From positions 182,705,022 through 182,769,021 of the forward strand of contig OZ038379.1 in NCBI GenBank assembly GCA_964036045.1: a DNA stretch of 64,000 nucleotides. Reading direction: 5' to 3'. Source of the stretch: Eutreptiella sp. 'Long Island Sound 2002' (lineage: Eukaryota; Euglenozoa; Euglenophyceae; Eutreptiales; Eutreptiaceae). The translations under genes were made by a program, and so were the position numbers. Below the pieces are notes generated by a model that saw only the letters and a list, made by a program, of their open reading frames with translations, was not told the origin of the DNA and did no database searches. Positions 20,791 through 32,400 of this stretch are shown in pieces (position 1 is the stretch's first letter; every line of letters starts with the position of its first letter).

Positions 20791-21582
20791 GTATTGACGG
20801 CCACACTTGTGGGACCAATGTTGTTTGTTAATTACACTACAAATGACAGTTGGAGTGGTTGAAGTCACAGATATTGCTTTATTTTGCAACGTGCTTTGTA
20901 GGGAAGGTGTGCAGTGCAATGCAGGACGTTTTTTAGCAGACAAGATTTTTTTTTTTTTTTTTTTAGTTAAAAAACGTGGTCTTGGCGTAGTAGAAAAACT
21001 TTGTCTCGTACGGTTCACTGTTTGTGCCTGGTGCACCCAGTGAGCTGACCTTTGCTATGCCCCCACCCTCTCCCCCATTTGCCTTTTCTTTCCTCACAGG
21101 TATGCTCCCCTGTGCACATCAATGTCCTCCGATTTTGCTGAGATTGCCAGATATGCTTTGTGTGCCTGCTTGCAGGGGGGGGGGGGGGGGATTGAGGTCC
21201 GCAATTTTTTGCAATTTTCTGCTTACGACATCGCAATCCCTGCGGTTGGTGTTGAGGCCGGGGGGGGGGGGGGGATTGCACAGGGCTGGACTGTGGGAAC
21301 TATTTGAAATTTCTGTATGGCATTGAACGGTGACGATGGTACTGATGCTTGTAGCGCGCGCACTTTAGGGGCATGTCTCATGACACGCAAATTGGATACC
21401 TTTTGGCCATGGTGAATGGGGATGTCAACCACCGCATCCCACAATGGGCCTTTGTGTAGTGTTGCACTTTGTGCCTCAGGGTACACTACCCAGCCGGCGA
21501 GTGGCTGGATGCAAAGATTTGTGGTTCCCAGCTTTGTTGTTGTTGTTTGTGATTGTGTTCAATGCATGTCATGTGCACTTGT

Positions 21583-21785
21583 ACTGCTGAAAAAGCGCCA
21601 GAAAAAGCGCCGGAAGCGCCAGAAAAAGCGCCAGCAAAAGCGCCAGAAGCGCCAGAAGAAGCGCCAGAAAAGTACCCAGCTTTTTTGTTGTTGTTTGCGA
21701 TTGTGTTCAATGCATGTCATGTGCACCTGTACTGCTGAAAAAGCGCCAGAAAAAGCGCCAGAAGCGCCAGAAAAAGCGCCAGGAA
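21583..21785. repeat. GCGCCAGAAAAA minisatellite in a larger tandem duplication
   Basis: Nine- to twelve-base GCGCCAGAA(AAA) units form two blocks. Each is preceded by the same TTGTGTTCAATGCATGTCAT and TGTACTGCTGAAAAA string, so a unit of about 140 bp is itself duplicated. Lys/Arg/Gln-rich or Ala/Pro-rich translations are artefacts. Confidence 0.85.
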
Positions 21786-21866
21786 AGAGTGCCTGAGGTG
21801 GGATTTGAACCCAGGACTCCCCAGCTATGAGCACATGCATCTACCAACTCGGGTATGACAGGTCTG
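21786..21866 (-). repeat. tRNA-Met(CAT)-like sequence, degenerate
   Basis: On the minus strand: GAGTTGGTAGA (A-box-like), loop CTCATAG with a CAT anticodon and T33, then CTGGGTTCAAATCCCA (T arm). The acceptor stem pairs at only about four of seven positions and the D stem is poor. Most likely a tRNA pseudogene or tRNA-derived repeat. Confidence 0.5.
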
Positions 21867-22533
21867 TGGTAATATGTGGGTTCCTGGTGGTATAGTGTCT
21901 GAACATATTTTGGTGATTGGGGTCACCAGGCAGTGCCCTGCTGAGGGTTTTTACCAAAAAAGGTCCGCCCCGCACAGTGGCCCGTACAGTGGAAAATTTT
22001 TGCCCCGAACAGGGGGCGGGTTGAAATAATAGCAACCATCCAGAGGCCACCAGGAAAGAACAGCAACCATCCAGAGGCCACCAAGAAATAACAACTACAG
22101 TGCCCACTATGTAAAAATGGCTGGTAACCAGACGCTCCTGCTTTTTTTTTTTTTTCTCAATTAAAAAACGTCCTGCAATGTGGTCTACTTGGGGGGCTTC
22201 TCCATGGGAGGGTAAATCTGGGGCTGAAGTCGGGATAGTTAATACAACAGTAGCGCGCCGGGCACGCGCCGGGCAAACATTCCCCCTAGGCTCCACAGGT
22301 GTCCTGCCTTCTTGTGCGCGAACGTCCCTGGTACCATCTGCGGCTATGGCGCGGCGTACCCCTTGTAGGTGGTTCTGCGTCTTCTTTTTGACAATGTGTG
22401 TAGCATTTGTTTCTGCCTATGTGCTGTGCCTTTCGGGACAAAGGGTCCACCTAACGGGGTGGGAAGCGCGTAGCAAGAAGGCCCCCTCTGGTCTCGTAAC
22501 GCGGGCGCATGCAGCCGCGTGGCAGCTGCCACC

Positions 22534-23520
22534 ATGGCCTGCAGTCCGCCACCGTCCAGCCGCTGCTGTTGGCCCCACTGGGGCACATGCGTCACGTGGC
22601 TGCTCCTTCCCGTCCTCCTGTTGCCTGGGGTGTCTTGGGCGGTGCAGGGGCAAGACACAGTCCCGAAGGTCAACAAACCCCTCGAGGAGAGGTCCATCTG
22701 TGATGTCCGGCAGAGTGCCATCTGCCGGGACTTGATCAAGCAGGTGCTGTGCGTGCAGGTCTTGACGTGTAACATAACTTCGAGCCCCGCGGTGCGGCCT
22801 AGACCGTCAAATCGGAACCGCCGCGCGGGGGTGACGCTGGAGAGCCTTGCGCAATTTCATCGGCAGTTAAAAGGCCAAGCGCAGGCTCTGAAAGGGCAAA
22901 CAGACGTTGTGTTCTTGGGAGACAGTATCACGGAGTCGTATCGCGGGACCGACTTCAACCAGCCATGCCCCCAGGACCGCTGCGCCGGGGTGCCTGCCAT
23001 TTTCCGCAAGCATTTCGGGCGCAGGGCACTCGCATTGGGGATTGCGGCCGATGAGACGCAGCATTTGCTCTGGAGGCTGAAGGATGGGGAGATGGGCTCA
23101 TTGCAGCCACGGGCCGTGGTGGTGCTGATGGGCACCAACAATTTTGGCATCGGGAATATGTCCAGTCTGGAGGTTGCGCAGGGCGTAGCAGCGGTGGTGG
23201 AAGTTTTACTGCAGCGAGACCGCTCAAGTGAGGTGCTGGTCATGGGCGTTTTGCCGCGGGCCAAGCACGGCACGTTCAGGGTCCGCATAAGGCGCGCCAA
23301 TGCGCTGCTGCAGACCATGTGTGCCCACAACAATCGCCTGACGTTTGTCGACTGCTCGCAAGTGTTCATGGGACCAGACCGCGTTTTGAACAGGTCGCGA
23401 ATGGACGATTTGTTGCACCCAAATGCCGTCGGCCTCGATGCGATGTTTGGCGAGTGTCTGAGGCCCACTGTAGAGCAGATGATGATGCAGAAGATGGGCG
23501 AGCACGAAGGTGAAAGCTAA
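22534..23520 (+). CDS. GDSL/SGNH hydrolase, PAF-acetylhydrolase-like, membrane-anchored or secreted
   Basis: A 328-residue single-exon gene. ATG 22534 sits in an ideal Kozak context (GCCACCATGG). The frame stays open upstream only through a GTG at 22519, so 22534 is preferred. Residues 18-36 (CVTWLLLPVLLLPGVSWA) form a signal peptide or signal anchor. All SGNH blocks are present: nucleophile Ser131 in LGDSIT, Gly169 in ALGIAADETQHLLWRL, Asn203 in MGTNN, and Asp292/His295 in DDLLHPN. The LWRL..GE and VVLMGTNN signatures match the beta/gamma platelet-activating-factor acetylhydrolase branch. Known members cleave ester or acetyl groups of lipids or polysaccharides; the substrate here is unknown. 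Cysteines near residues 56, 64, 73 and 79 suggest a disulphide-bonded lumenal or extracellular domain. No intron is needed. Confidence 0.88.
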   Translation: MACSPPPSSRCCWPHWGTCVTWLLLPVLLLPGVSWAVQGQDTVPKVNKPLEERSICDVRQSAICRDLIKQVLCVQVLTCNITSSPAVRPRPSNRNRRAGVTLESLAQFHRQLKGQAQALKGQTDVVFLGDSITESYRGTDFNQPCPQDRCAGVPAIFRKHFGRRALALGIAADETQHLLWRLKDGEMGSLQPRAVVVLMGTNNFGIGNMSSLEVAQGVAAVVEVLLQRDRSSEVLVMGVLPRAKHGTFRVRIRRANALLQTMCAHNNRLTFVDCSQVFMGPDRVLNRSRMDDLLHPNAVGLDAMFGECLRPTVEQMMMQKMGEHEGES

Positions 23521-23804
23521 ATGCGAGTGCGAGATCTGTGTCGGTCCGGCAGAATACCTTATCCCTAACACCGACATGAAATTCGTGACAGACGAAACAA
23601 GATGGGGTTTTGGCCATGTGTCAGCGGCCTCTCAAGTGCCAGCAAACCCTGAAGTATGCTGGAATGAGGGCTGTACGTATACGCGAATACATGCCCTTGT
23701 GCACGGGTAAACGCCGTTAGCGGACCGTTTTTTACGGAAGGTCCCAAAGATTGTGTTTTTGTGTCAAAAACATGACAGTGTCTACGATTAGCAGGCCGCG
23801 TCTA

Positions 23805-24034
23805 CTTGTGGCGCACAGTGTCTACAGACTATACTCGGGTAAACGTGTATGTGCACAGTGTCTACAAACCACGCACAGTGTCTACAAACCATGCACAGTG
23901 TCTACAAACCACGCGCAGTGTCTACAAACCACGCACAGTGTCTACAAACCATGCACAGTGTCTACAAACCATGCACAGTGTCTACAACCTATGCACAGTG
24001 TCTACAACCTATGCACAGTGTCCACAGACTATAC
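23805..24034. repeat. 20-bp minisatellite, CACAGTGTCTACAAACC unit
   Basis: About ten tandem copies of an almost perfect 20-bp unit (GCACAGTGTCTACAAACCAY), the last ones shortened to ACAACCT. It is followed by TACGTATACGCG strings and begins roughly 300 bp after the SGNH gene. Confidence 0.95.
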
Positions 24035-25554
24035 GTATACGCGTATATGCGCGTATGCGTACATATCTGTGGCTGGAATCGTCTTACCTCAGTTAGCGCG
24101 CCATCCCGGCGCCACTGGTAGCCCCTCCGGGCACCACAGTGTCATAGCAGTGGAACAACGGCACAGTACCCCATTAGCGCACCACTCCGGCGCCACTGAT
24201 GCCCCCCACCCCCAGGCACCCACTGGGGTTTCTAAATCCTAAGGACCTAAATAACCTAGGGCCGGTGGCAGTGGCCCACGAGGGTGACCTCTGACCGCCC
24301 CCACCCCCCATGACCCAGAATACCCGACACACAGGTATGTGGCCGAGAGGGGCCAGCAATAGCAAGCATACCAGTGCACCGGCGAACACCAAAGTGGGAC
24401 ACTATCGAACGCTACGCCCCGAACTCAGTCCACAAAGGCGACAAAGCCCAGAACCCTGTAGACGCAGCCCAACTCTTACCCCATTCAGGGCGGAGGGAAG
24501 GGACAAGAACTGCAAAGAACTGTCCGCGTGACACGCACAATCATGGAACTGAGTTGGCAATGAAGGTCGTGAGGCAGGCGTGGCTGGAGCTAAGTGGCGG
24601 GTCCACACCTGACCTATTGAGGCCCTAGGCACCGCGTCGGCATATCGGCGCGATCAGGGCACAATGGGAGGATGGTGGCGGGTGCCCACCTAAACGTACC
24701 TTCGTGCTTTAGGACCTCGAGTCGGCAGTGAGTCCCTTGTGAGCAATGGAGGGAGTTTGCTGGCTTGTTGCAGGGACCTGTGTGGCGTCAAGGTGTCAGC
24801 TATCCAGCAATGTGTGCCAGTGGCGAAAAAGCAAAAGGCAGGTGTGAGCCGGGAAAGGCGTTGAGGATCCTTTTTGCCAAAGCCTATGTTTGACCGCCGA
24901 CTGTCAGTCGCAAAATCGGCTGCTTTCAAAAATTCTGAAACTTGGCTGGCCAAACGAGGCCAAAAAGGCTCTCAGTTTGCCAAAAACACTTTTTGACAGC
25001 CGCAATCCGCCACGCGACATTGCGCAAGAAGCCTTTGGACATATTTTTTCGTGTGGGATCCCGTGTGGGGTAGGCTGGGGCTGCCCAGTTGCTTGGCTAC
25101 GTTTCCAACGCCAAGTGTGCACTATGTTCGCGTTGAATCTAAAAAGGCTAGCGCCGGGGCATCAGACACGAGGATGAGGGCAAGGGCGCGTATCAGTACC
25201 TGTAGCCTTAGAGAATCGCGCAGATTTTCATGCCCAAAGCAGAGCAGGGGTTGTAATTGCGCAGGGGCGTTGGCATTTTTACGTGGAGACCCCACTTTGG
25301 GGGATCAAGTCATTCCAAGAACCACAGGAGCGGCTTGGCGTGACAAACTACCCGTGGGGCAGGAACCTGACGCAGCATTGACCACAGATAGCGACCGCTT
25401 CAATGGAATCCTGAGTGCCATCTCACAAGCTTCCATGTTTGTGGTTCATGTGCCCCTGCCCAGATCTTCCAAGATGCATCCATCTGACAGTGGCATTGTT
25501 TTATGGGTGTGGTACCATTAATGATTTGCAGACGCACAAGGCAGGTGCCCATGT
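24035..25554. other. Intergenic, no supported gene
   Basis: No domain-bearing frame. A plus-strand open frame at about 25051-25521 has mixed composition, but no splice or family support. TTAGCGCGCC and TTAGCGCACC blocks near 24095 and 24174 with GGCGCCACTG resemble duplicated element ends. Confidence 0.4.
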
Positions 25555-25561
25555 ACTAAGG

Positions 25562-27502
25562 CAGGGGGGGGGGGGAATGCAACTGCATTTTTTTTGCATT
25601 TTTTTGCATATCCAGGAGCCACTGGTTTTTTTTGCATATTTTGCTTTTTTTTTGCATTTTTTTGCATATGTTTTGCCTTCAGTTTCCTTTTAATGTCGCA
25701 ATCCATGGACAAATTTGTGTCACGTGGTGTTGCAAATGATGCTGCTGCTGATGTTGACGATACCCCTGAGCTGACTGATGGTGAGGGCGACAGTGAACCT
25801 GATTTGGAAGAACCTGAAGAACCTGAAAAGAAAAAGGTGAAACTGAATTATGGGGCCAAAACCACGCCAGCATCGAGGGCACGGCAGTATCCTTCTGGTA
25901 CTTTTGAAGTTCGAGGTGACTGCATGTGGTGCTGTGCATGTCAGAAGCCAGTCTGTCACACAAGGAAGAGCACCGCGGACCAGCATCTCAGCCGACCGTC
26001 TCACAAAAAGAAGGAGAAAGCCATGCAAAAGGTGAAGGAACCAGAGTCAGGTACAGCACCCACAGCAACCCCAGCAACCCCATCCACAAAAGTCATTGAG
26101 GGCCCTGTCGCTCCGAAAGTTCAGGGTGATGTGAAAAAGATGATGTCGGTGCGCAGTGCAATCAACGATGCAAGGGATGATCTAGTGGCTGCATTTATGG
26201 CAGCAGGGATTCCGTTGAAGAAAATTGAGCACCGAAGCATCCAAGGATTTCTACAAAAGCATTATCGCGATGGAGGTTGCTACCCCAAGGATGACAAACT
26301 GTTACAGGTATTTTTGGTTTCTTTGGGGTGCTGTGCCTGACCGTTACTTCACCTTTTTCCGTGGCTTTCTCCATGTTTGCCAATTTTCAGGCTTGCAATC
26401 CCCGTATTTCTGAGCGCCATTTTGCAGCCATCAAGGGGTACGTAAAAGAGGAGGATACTTCCGTGTCATTCGATGAATACACTGATTCCCTGGGTCAGGC
26501 AGTGCTGAACATTGTGGTCAGCACGGGGCCCAAAGTATTTCTGATTGATACCATCTACTTGCAGTGCCAGGGTCCGAACGATGGGGTTGGACACCCCTCC
26601 CCTGATTTTTCGCATCCTCGAAGCATTAGAGACACGCCTGCGCGGACTCAAACCGAAGTTGGCTTTCATCAGTGACCACACCCAGAAGTTGAGTGAAGCA
26701 CTAAACAGTCTTCAGGGTACGGGGGATGCAAACACACCTTTTGTGTATGACCGTATCATGAATGTACGTGCCGCTTTCACAGAGCTGTCAGGTGCAGATG
26801 CTGTGTTTTCTCCTGCTGTAGAGGAACTGCTAAAGGCATACAAGGATGCTACTGCAGCACGGTCTTTTCTGTCAAAGGTTGCCAAAAGGGCTGTGGTACA
26901 TATTGATAATGTTATGGCGAACCGGCCCGATCAATGGAAATTCTACAAGCAGGTCCGCATTCTGAATCCAGTGAATCTGGGTGACATGCAACATGACCTT
27001 CCGAGTTTCACTCACCTGCACTTTCCCACCAGCAACGAGTCCTTTCGGACTGAGTGGCATCAATATTGTAGGGTGGAGAACAATGCCATTAACACCCCGA
27101 CGGCTTTGGCTGCTTTTTGGGCCAACCGTGGAGGTGAGTTGGCAAAGCTTGCCCGCTTCTTGATTTATGTTCCTGTAACTTCTGCAGAGGTGGAACGCAG
27201 CTTCAGTTTGGCAGGTAACATGGATACGAAATGCCGCCATGGCTTGCCAAATGCAACGCGGCGCATAGCAAATATGCTCATGTTTAATGGAGATATTGAG
27301 GGCAGGTTCAATGCAGTGTGATAGTGACTTGGAAGGACCTTCAACATCCATTGTTGTGGAAAAGCGGTTGTGGAATTGCTCCGTATGTGCATCGGTTGTG
27401 GGGTTGCATTTATTTGCATTTATTTGCATTTATTTGCATTTATTTGCATTTATTTGCATCGCATTTTTTGTCATCTCAATTTGCATTCCCCCCCCCCCCC
27501 CG
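25562..27502 (+). mobile_element. hAT-superfamily DNA transposon with TIRs and TSD
   Basis: The left end is CAGGGG...GGAATGCAA (25562-25582). The right end is its inverse, TTGCATTCC...CCCG (27481-27502). The flanks are ACTAAGG at 25555-25561 and again at 27503-27509, a 7-bp target duplication (8 bp with one mismatch). Subterminal TTTGCATTT repeats occur at both ends, with five TTATTTGCAT units at the right. The 1,941-bp element carries a transposase-like gene on the plus strand. The 799-bp element at 61137-61935 has matching ends. Confidence 0.85.
25693..27321 (+). pseudogene. hAT transposase, internally deleted
   Basis: ATG 25693 opens an exon to 26307 with an acidic N-terminus, then a BED-like zinc finger (CMWCCACQKPVC...HLSRPSHKK) and a Lys/Pro linker. 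An 83-bp GT-AG intron (26308-26390, phase 0) leads to a second exon ending in KVFLIDTIYLQ, which resembles the strand after the hAT catalytic core start. The frame then changes at about 26567-26590, and the rest to TGA 27321 carries ISDHTQKLSEAL and the C-terminal dimerisation signature PVTSAEVERSFSLAGN with RRIANMLMFNGDIE. Roughly 200 residues expected between these parts, including most of the RNase H-like core, are absent. It looks like a defective CGBP1-like/hAT transposase that may still bind DNA or dimerise. Confidence 0.8.
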
Positions 27503-27509
27503 ACTAAGG

Positions 27510-29035
27510 GTTTGGTGCAGCGACATCTGTTGTTCGGGGGGCTTGAGCGATCGCCCTTTGCCGGGCGTTCTTCCTTTTTCGGTCCACCCGAGACCCCAAT
27601 CGGTTTAAATACCCCCCTCGCTCGCAGCAGAGGTTTTCCTTTGACCCCGTCCGTTCAACCGTCCTCCCTGCGGCTGTGCGGGGCCATGGGTGTGTCCAGA
27701 ACTGTGGGTTTGGGTGGGCGTGTGTGGGATGCGGGGGGGTGAGGCCGCTGGGGAGTGGGCCATGGGGGCTTGCAGCTGCGGGGGTGGGCACAGGTTTGGG
27801 GCATGGGTGCATGGGGGGTAGCGGGTGTTTGGGGGCCCTGGCTGTGTCTAGGGCCCTGCTAGGGCAGTGTGGGAAGTGTGGGTGCCGTTGCGGGTTGTGC
27901 GGGCGTGGGTGCGTGAGGTTGCGCAGGTGCATGCGGTTGTGGGAGCGATGTGGGGCGAGGGGGTGTGTAGGCGTGTGTGGCATTTCAGCTTCCCCTGGTG
28001 CCCAGGACGGCTCCTGGTCGCCGGCGGCCACTTCCAGCTGGAAGAGGCCACTTCCAGCTGGAAGAGTCTACGTTCCCCCTCCCCAGCGGCATCTACCTGG
28101 TCCCCAGCCCCCACCTCCGGGGGGGGGGGGGGGGGCTGGCGGATGACTTGCAACCAATGTGTGAATTGCTGGCCTGTACATCTAACGAACCTGCCTTTCC
28201 ACTGACTCCATGTAGAGGGCGATGTACCGACAGATGAAGACAGCAAGTCAAGAGGGGAATGGTAGGTACCACTGCGCTACATTGGGGGAGGGGGCATGAC
28301 AGACGATGCCAGTCAGCCAAGCAGAGATAGGGAAAGCCCGCTGATACAGCTAGCCCAGGAGCCCCTGAGCCCCTCCAGTGTGGGACACCCTGACCATGCA
28401 GGACCTATAGTGCCACTGGGGGACATTCTTCAACGCTTGGCTCCTTCCCAAGAGCAACCTTCCAGACCACAGCCACACCCCGGATACGTCGGGCACTGCC
28501 AGGCACTGTAGACACTCACAGCTGCTGTACCCACAGCCGTGAGCGGCGTGTGATGGAGCTGGGAGGAACACCGGGGAAATGGTCAGGTGCCTAAGAAGGT
28601 ACACAACCACAGCTCGGCAACACAGGGAGGATGTGAGAAGATCCTGCCACACTAGAGCCTAAGATGCAATCGTGAGTGTGTATGAGATGGCGTATGCGAG
28701 TTTTTAGGGCTCTTGCGGCAAATGACGAGCCTCGCAAGGATGTGCACATCAAAAGGGTGGGGCGCCTGTGAGGAGGAGGTTTGGCGCACTTGGGGCGCAT
28801 CCATTGCAAAGGTGTCCAGGAACAAACAAAGGTGCATTAGGGATGCCGATGTCAAATCAGCCCTCTCGAGCAGGCACGACCAACTAAGGTTGAATCCATC
28901 AATAATGCCAATAGGCATGGCACCCTCATAGTGCATATGCAGGGGATAGATGCGATGATGTCCGTGAACTTGAACCTCCAACCAGAGGACTGCAACATGC
29001 TCGCAGCCTGGGGGCCTCACCACCAGATCTATTTC
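27510..29035. other. Intergenic, no supported gene
   Basis: G-rich plus strand at 27660-27960, a two- to three-fold CCACTTCCAGCTGGAAGAG repeat at about 28029-28068, then ordinary sequence. A plus-strand frame at 28296-28511 is Pro/Ser-rich without a domain. No exon pair could be matched. Confidence 0.4.
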
Positions 29036-29260
29036 TGCCCTCTTTTGGGCCCCCGAGAAGGCAAGGCTGAGGCAGCCAATTCTGATTTCTTTTTCTCCCC
29101 GCGCTTGGCGATGGGGACCCCCGAGAATGCAGGAGTGACATAGTATTTCCGCCCTCTTTTGGGCCCCCGAGAAGGCAGGGGTGAGGCAGCCAATTCTGAT
29201 TTCTTTTTCACCCCGCGCTTGGCGTTGGGGACCCCCGAGAATGCGGGGGCAGGGATTGCC
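29036..29260. repeat. Satellite-superfamily variant, long-unit type
   Basis: TCTTTTGGGCCCCCGAGAAG, GTGAGGCAGCCAATTCTGAT, CCCGCGCTTGGCG and GGGGACCCCCGAGAATGC form a unit of about 114 bp, present nearly twice. The same long-unit type recurs at 37068-37632. Confidence 0.85.
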
Positions 29261-29327
29261 ATAAGGACGCCCAGAGTTTTTTTTTTTATCCAAAGGCTGC
29301 CATTGTGATGTGTCAAGCTCAGCAGAT

Positions 29328-29400
29328 CCTGGCACAGCTTAGTTGGTAGTAGCACTAGGCGCTAATTTCAGAGGTCCTGGGTTCAAACCCAGGTGCCTGC
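29328..29400 (+). repeat. tRNA-like sequence at the edge of the satellite array
   Basis: GCTTAGTTGGTAGTAGC forms an A box and D arm; CTGGGTTCAAACCCAG forms a perfect T arm and B box. Five of seven acceptor pairs are possible (CCTGGCA with TGCCTGC). The anticodon arm is poor. It is followed directly by a T-rich spacer and the first satellite monomer, so it may be a SINE head or an RNA polymerase III promoter relic. Confidence 0.5.
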
Positions 29401-32400
29401 AATATTTTTGCCTTCGGTTTTTTGGTGTTTTTTTATGTCTTCATGTTTGCCCCCCTCTCTGCAACAGTGGGAATCCCCGAGACGGCAGGGGTGACGTAGC
29501 CACTTTGCCCACAAGCGGGCCACTTCTGTTTTACCCCCCGCTCTGCAGCGGTGGGGATGCCCGAGACGGCAGGGGTGACGTAGCCACTTTGCCCACAAGC
29601 GGGCCACTTCTGTTTTACCCCCCGCTCTGCAGCGGTGGGGATCCCCGAGACGGCAGGGGTGACGTAGCCACTTTGCCCACAAGCGAGCCACTTCTGATTT
29701 TACCCCCTGCTCTGCAGCGGTGGGGATCCCCGGGACGGCAAGGGTGATGTAGCCACTTTGCCCACAAGTGGGCCACTTGTGATTCTGCCCCCCGCTCTAA
29801 AGCGGAGGGGATCCCTGAGACGGCAGGGGTGACATAGCCACTTTGCCCACAAGTGGGCCACTTCTGATTTTGCGCCCCGCTCTGCAGCGGTGGGGATCCC
29901 CGAGACGGCAGGGGTGACGTAGCCGCACTGCTTGCAATAATTTTTCCTTCACTTTTTTGTTGTTTTTTATGTCTTCATTTTTGCCTCCCGCTCTGCAGCG
30001 GTGGGGATCCCCGAGACGGCAGGGGTGACATACCCAGTTTGCCCACAAGTCGGCCACTTCTGATTTTGCCCCCCGCTCTGCAGCGGTGGGGATCCCCGAG
30101 ACGGCAGGGTTAAAGTAGCCACTTTGCCCACAAGTGGGCCACTTCTGATTTCCCCCCCCGCTCTGCAGCGGTGGGTATCCCCGAGACGGCAGGGGTGACG
30201 TAGCCACTTTGCTCACAAGTGGGCCACTTCTGATATTCCCCCCCGCTCTGCAGCGGTGAGGATCCCCGAGACAGCAAGGGTGACGTAGCCACTTTGCCCA
30301 CAAGTGGGCCCCTTCTGATTCTGCCCCCCGCTCTGAAGCGGAGGGGATCCCCGAGACGGCAGGGGTGACGTAGCCACTTTGCCCACAAGTGGGACACTTG
30401 TGATATTCCCCCCCGCTCTGCAGCGGTGGGGATCCCCGAGACGGCAGGGGTGACGTAGCCACTTTGCCCACAAGTGGGCCACTTCTGATTTCCCCCCCCG
30501 CTTTGCACCGGTGGGGATCCCTAAGACGGCAGGGGTGACGTAGCCACTTTGCCCACAAGTGGGCCACTTCTGATTCTGCCCCCCACTATGAAGCGGAGGG
30601 GATCCCCGAGACGGCAGGGGTGACATAGCCACTTTGCCCACAAGTGGGCCACTTCTGATTTTGCCCCCCGCTCTGCAGCGGTGGGGATCCCCGAGACGGC
30701 AGGGGTGACGTAGCCACTTTGCCCACAAGTGGGCCACTTCTTATTTTGCGCCCCGCTCTGCAGCGGTGGGTATCCCCGAGACGGCAGGGGTGACGTAGCC
30801 ACTTTGCCCACAAGTGAGCCATTTCTGATTCTGCCCCCCACTATGAAGCGGAGGGGATCCCCGAGACGGCAGGGGTGACATAGCCACTTTGCCCACAAGT
30901 GAGCCATTTCTGATTCTGCCCCCCACTATGAAGCGGAGGGGATCCCCGAGACGGCAGGGGTGACGTAGCCACTTTGCCCACAAGTGGGACACTTGTGATA
31001 TTCCCCCCCGCTCTGCAGCGGTGGGGATCCCCGAGACGGCAGGGGTGACGTAGCCACTTTGCCCACAAGTGGGCCACTTCTGATTTCCCCCCCCGCTTTG
31101 CACCGGTGGGGATCCCTAAGACGGCAGGGGTGACGTAGCCACTTTGCCCACAAGTGGGCCACTTCTGATTCTACCCCCCACTATGAAGCGGAGGGGATCC
31201 CCGAGACGGCAGGGGTGACATAGCCACTTTGCCCACAAGTGGGCCACTTCTGGTTTTGCCCCCCGCTCTGCAGCGGTGGGGATCCCCGAGACGGCAGGGG
31301 TGACGTAGCCACTTTGCCCACAAGTGGGCCACTTCTTATTTTGCGCCCCGCTCTGCAGCGGTGGGTATCCCCGAGACGGCAGGGGTGACGTAGCCACTTT
31401 GCCCACAAGTGAGCCATTTCTGATTCTGCCCCCCACTATGAAGCGGAGGGGATCCCCGAGACGGCAGGGGTGACATAGCCACTTTGCCCACAAGTGAGCC
31501 ATTTCTGATTCTGCCCCCCACTATGAAGCGGAGGGGATCCCCGAGACGGCAGGGGTGACGTAGCCACTTTGCCCACAAGTGGGACACTTGTGATATTCCC
31601 CCCCGCTCTGCAGCGGTGGGGATCCCCGAGACGGCAGGGGTGACGTAGCCACTTTGCCCACAAGTGGGCCACTTCTGATTTCCCCCCCCGCTTTGCACCG
31701 GTGGGGATCCCTAAGACGGCAGGGGTGACGTAGCCACTTTGCCCACAAGTGGGCCACTTCTGATTCTGCCCCCCACTATGAAGCGGAGGGGATCCCCGAG
31801 ACGGCAGGGGTGACATAGCCACTTTGCCCACAAGTGGGCCACTTCTGGTTTTGCCCCCCGCTCTGCAGCGGTGGGGATCCCCGAGACGGCAGGGGTGACG
31901 TAGCCACTTTGCCCACAAGTGGGCCACTTCTTATTTTGCGCCCCGCTAAGCAGCGGTGGGGATCCCCGAGACGGCAGGGGTGACGTAGCCACTTTGCCCA
32001 CAAGTGAGCCATTTCTGATTCTGCCCCCCACTATGAAGCGGAGGGGATCCCCGAGACGGCAGGGGTGACATAGCCACTTTGCCCACAAGTGAGCCATTTC
32101 TGATTCTGCCCCCCACTATGAAGCGGAGGGGATCCCCGAGACGGCAGGGGTGACATAGCCACTTTGCCCACAAGTGGGCCACTTCTGATTTTGCGCCCCG
32201 CTCTGCAGCGGTGGGGATCCCCGAGACGGCAGGGGTGACGTAGCCACTTCGCCCACAAGTGGGCCACTTCTGATTTTGCCCCCCGCTCTGCAGCGGTGGG
32301 TATCCCCGAGACGGCAGGGGTGACGTAGCCACTTTGCCCACAAGTGGGCCACTTCTGATTTTGCCCGGTGCTCCGCAGCGGTGGGGATCCCCGAGACAGC

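Larger units (their letters stand above)
14590..22533. other. Gene-poor, repeat-bearing intergenic region
   Basis: No coding region is supported on either strand. It contains a MITE (15308-15701), a tRNA-like inverted-repeat cluster (17290-17590), satellite fragments (about 17955-18115 and 20540-20790), a palindrome-family copy (18478-18652), GCGCGCCGGGC blocks near 20390 and 22252, a minisatellite (21583-21785) and a tRNA-like sequence (21786-21866). Open frames between these are short and without domains. Confidence 0.5.

Noticed and set aside
21786-21866. Functional tRNA-Met gene
   Set aside because: CAT anticodon and T arm are good, but acceptor and D stems do not pair well enough.
22346-22735. 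Alternative ATG with a hydrophobic signal-like N-terminus upstream of the SGNH hydrolase
   Set aside because: It is in a different frame from the hydrolase, has no obvious splice link, and the in-frame ATG 22534 has a better Kozak context and its own signal sequence.
25051-25521. 156-codon plus-strand frame upstream of the hAT element
   Set aside because: Mixed composition but no domain, no splice evidence and no repeat copy to compare with.
29328-29400. Functional tRNA gene
   Set aside because: T arm is perfect but the anticodon stem fails and T33 is missing in the best fold.
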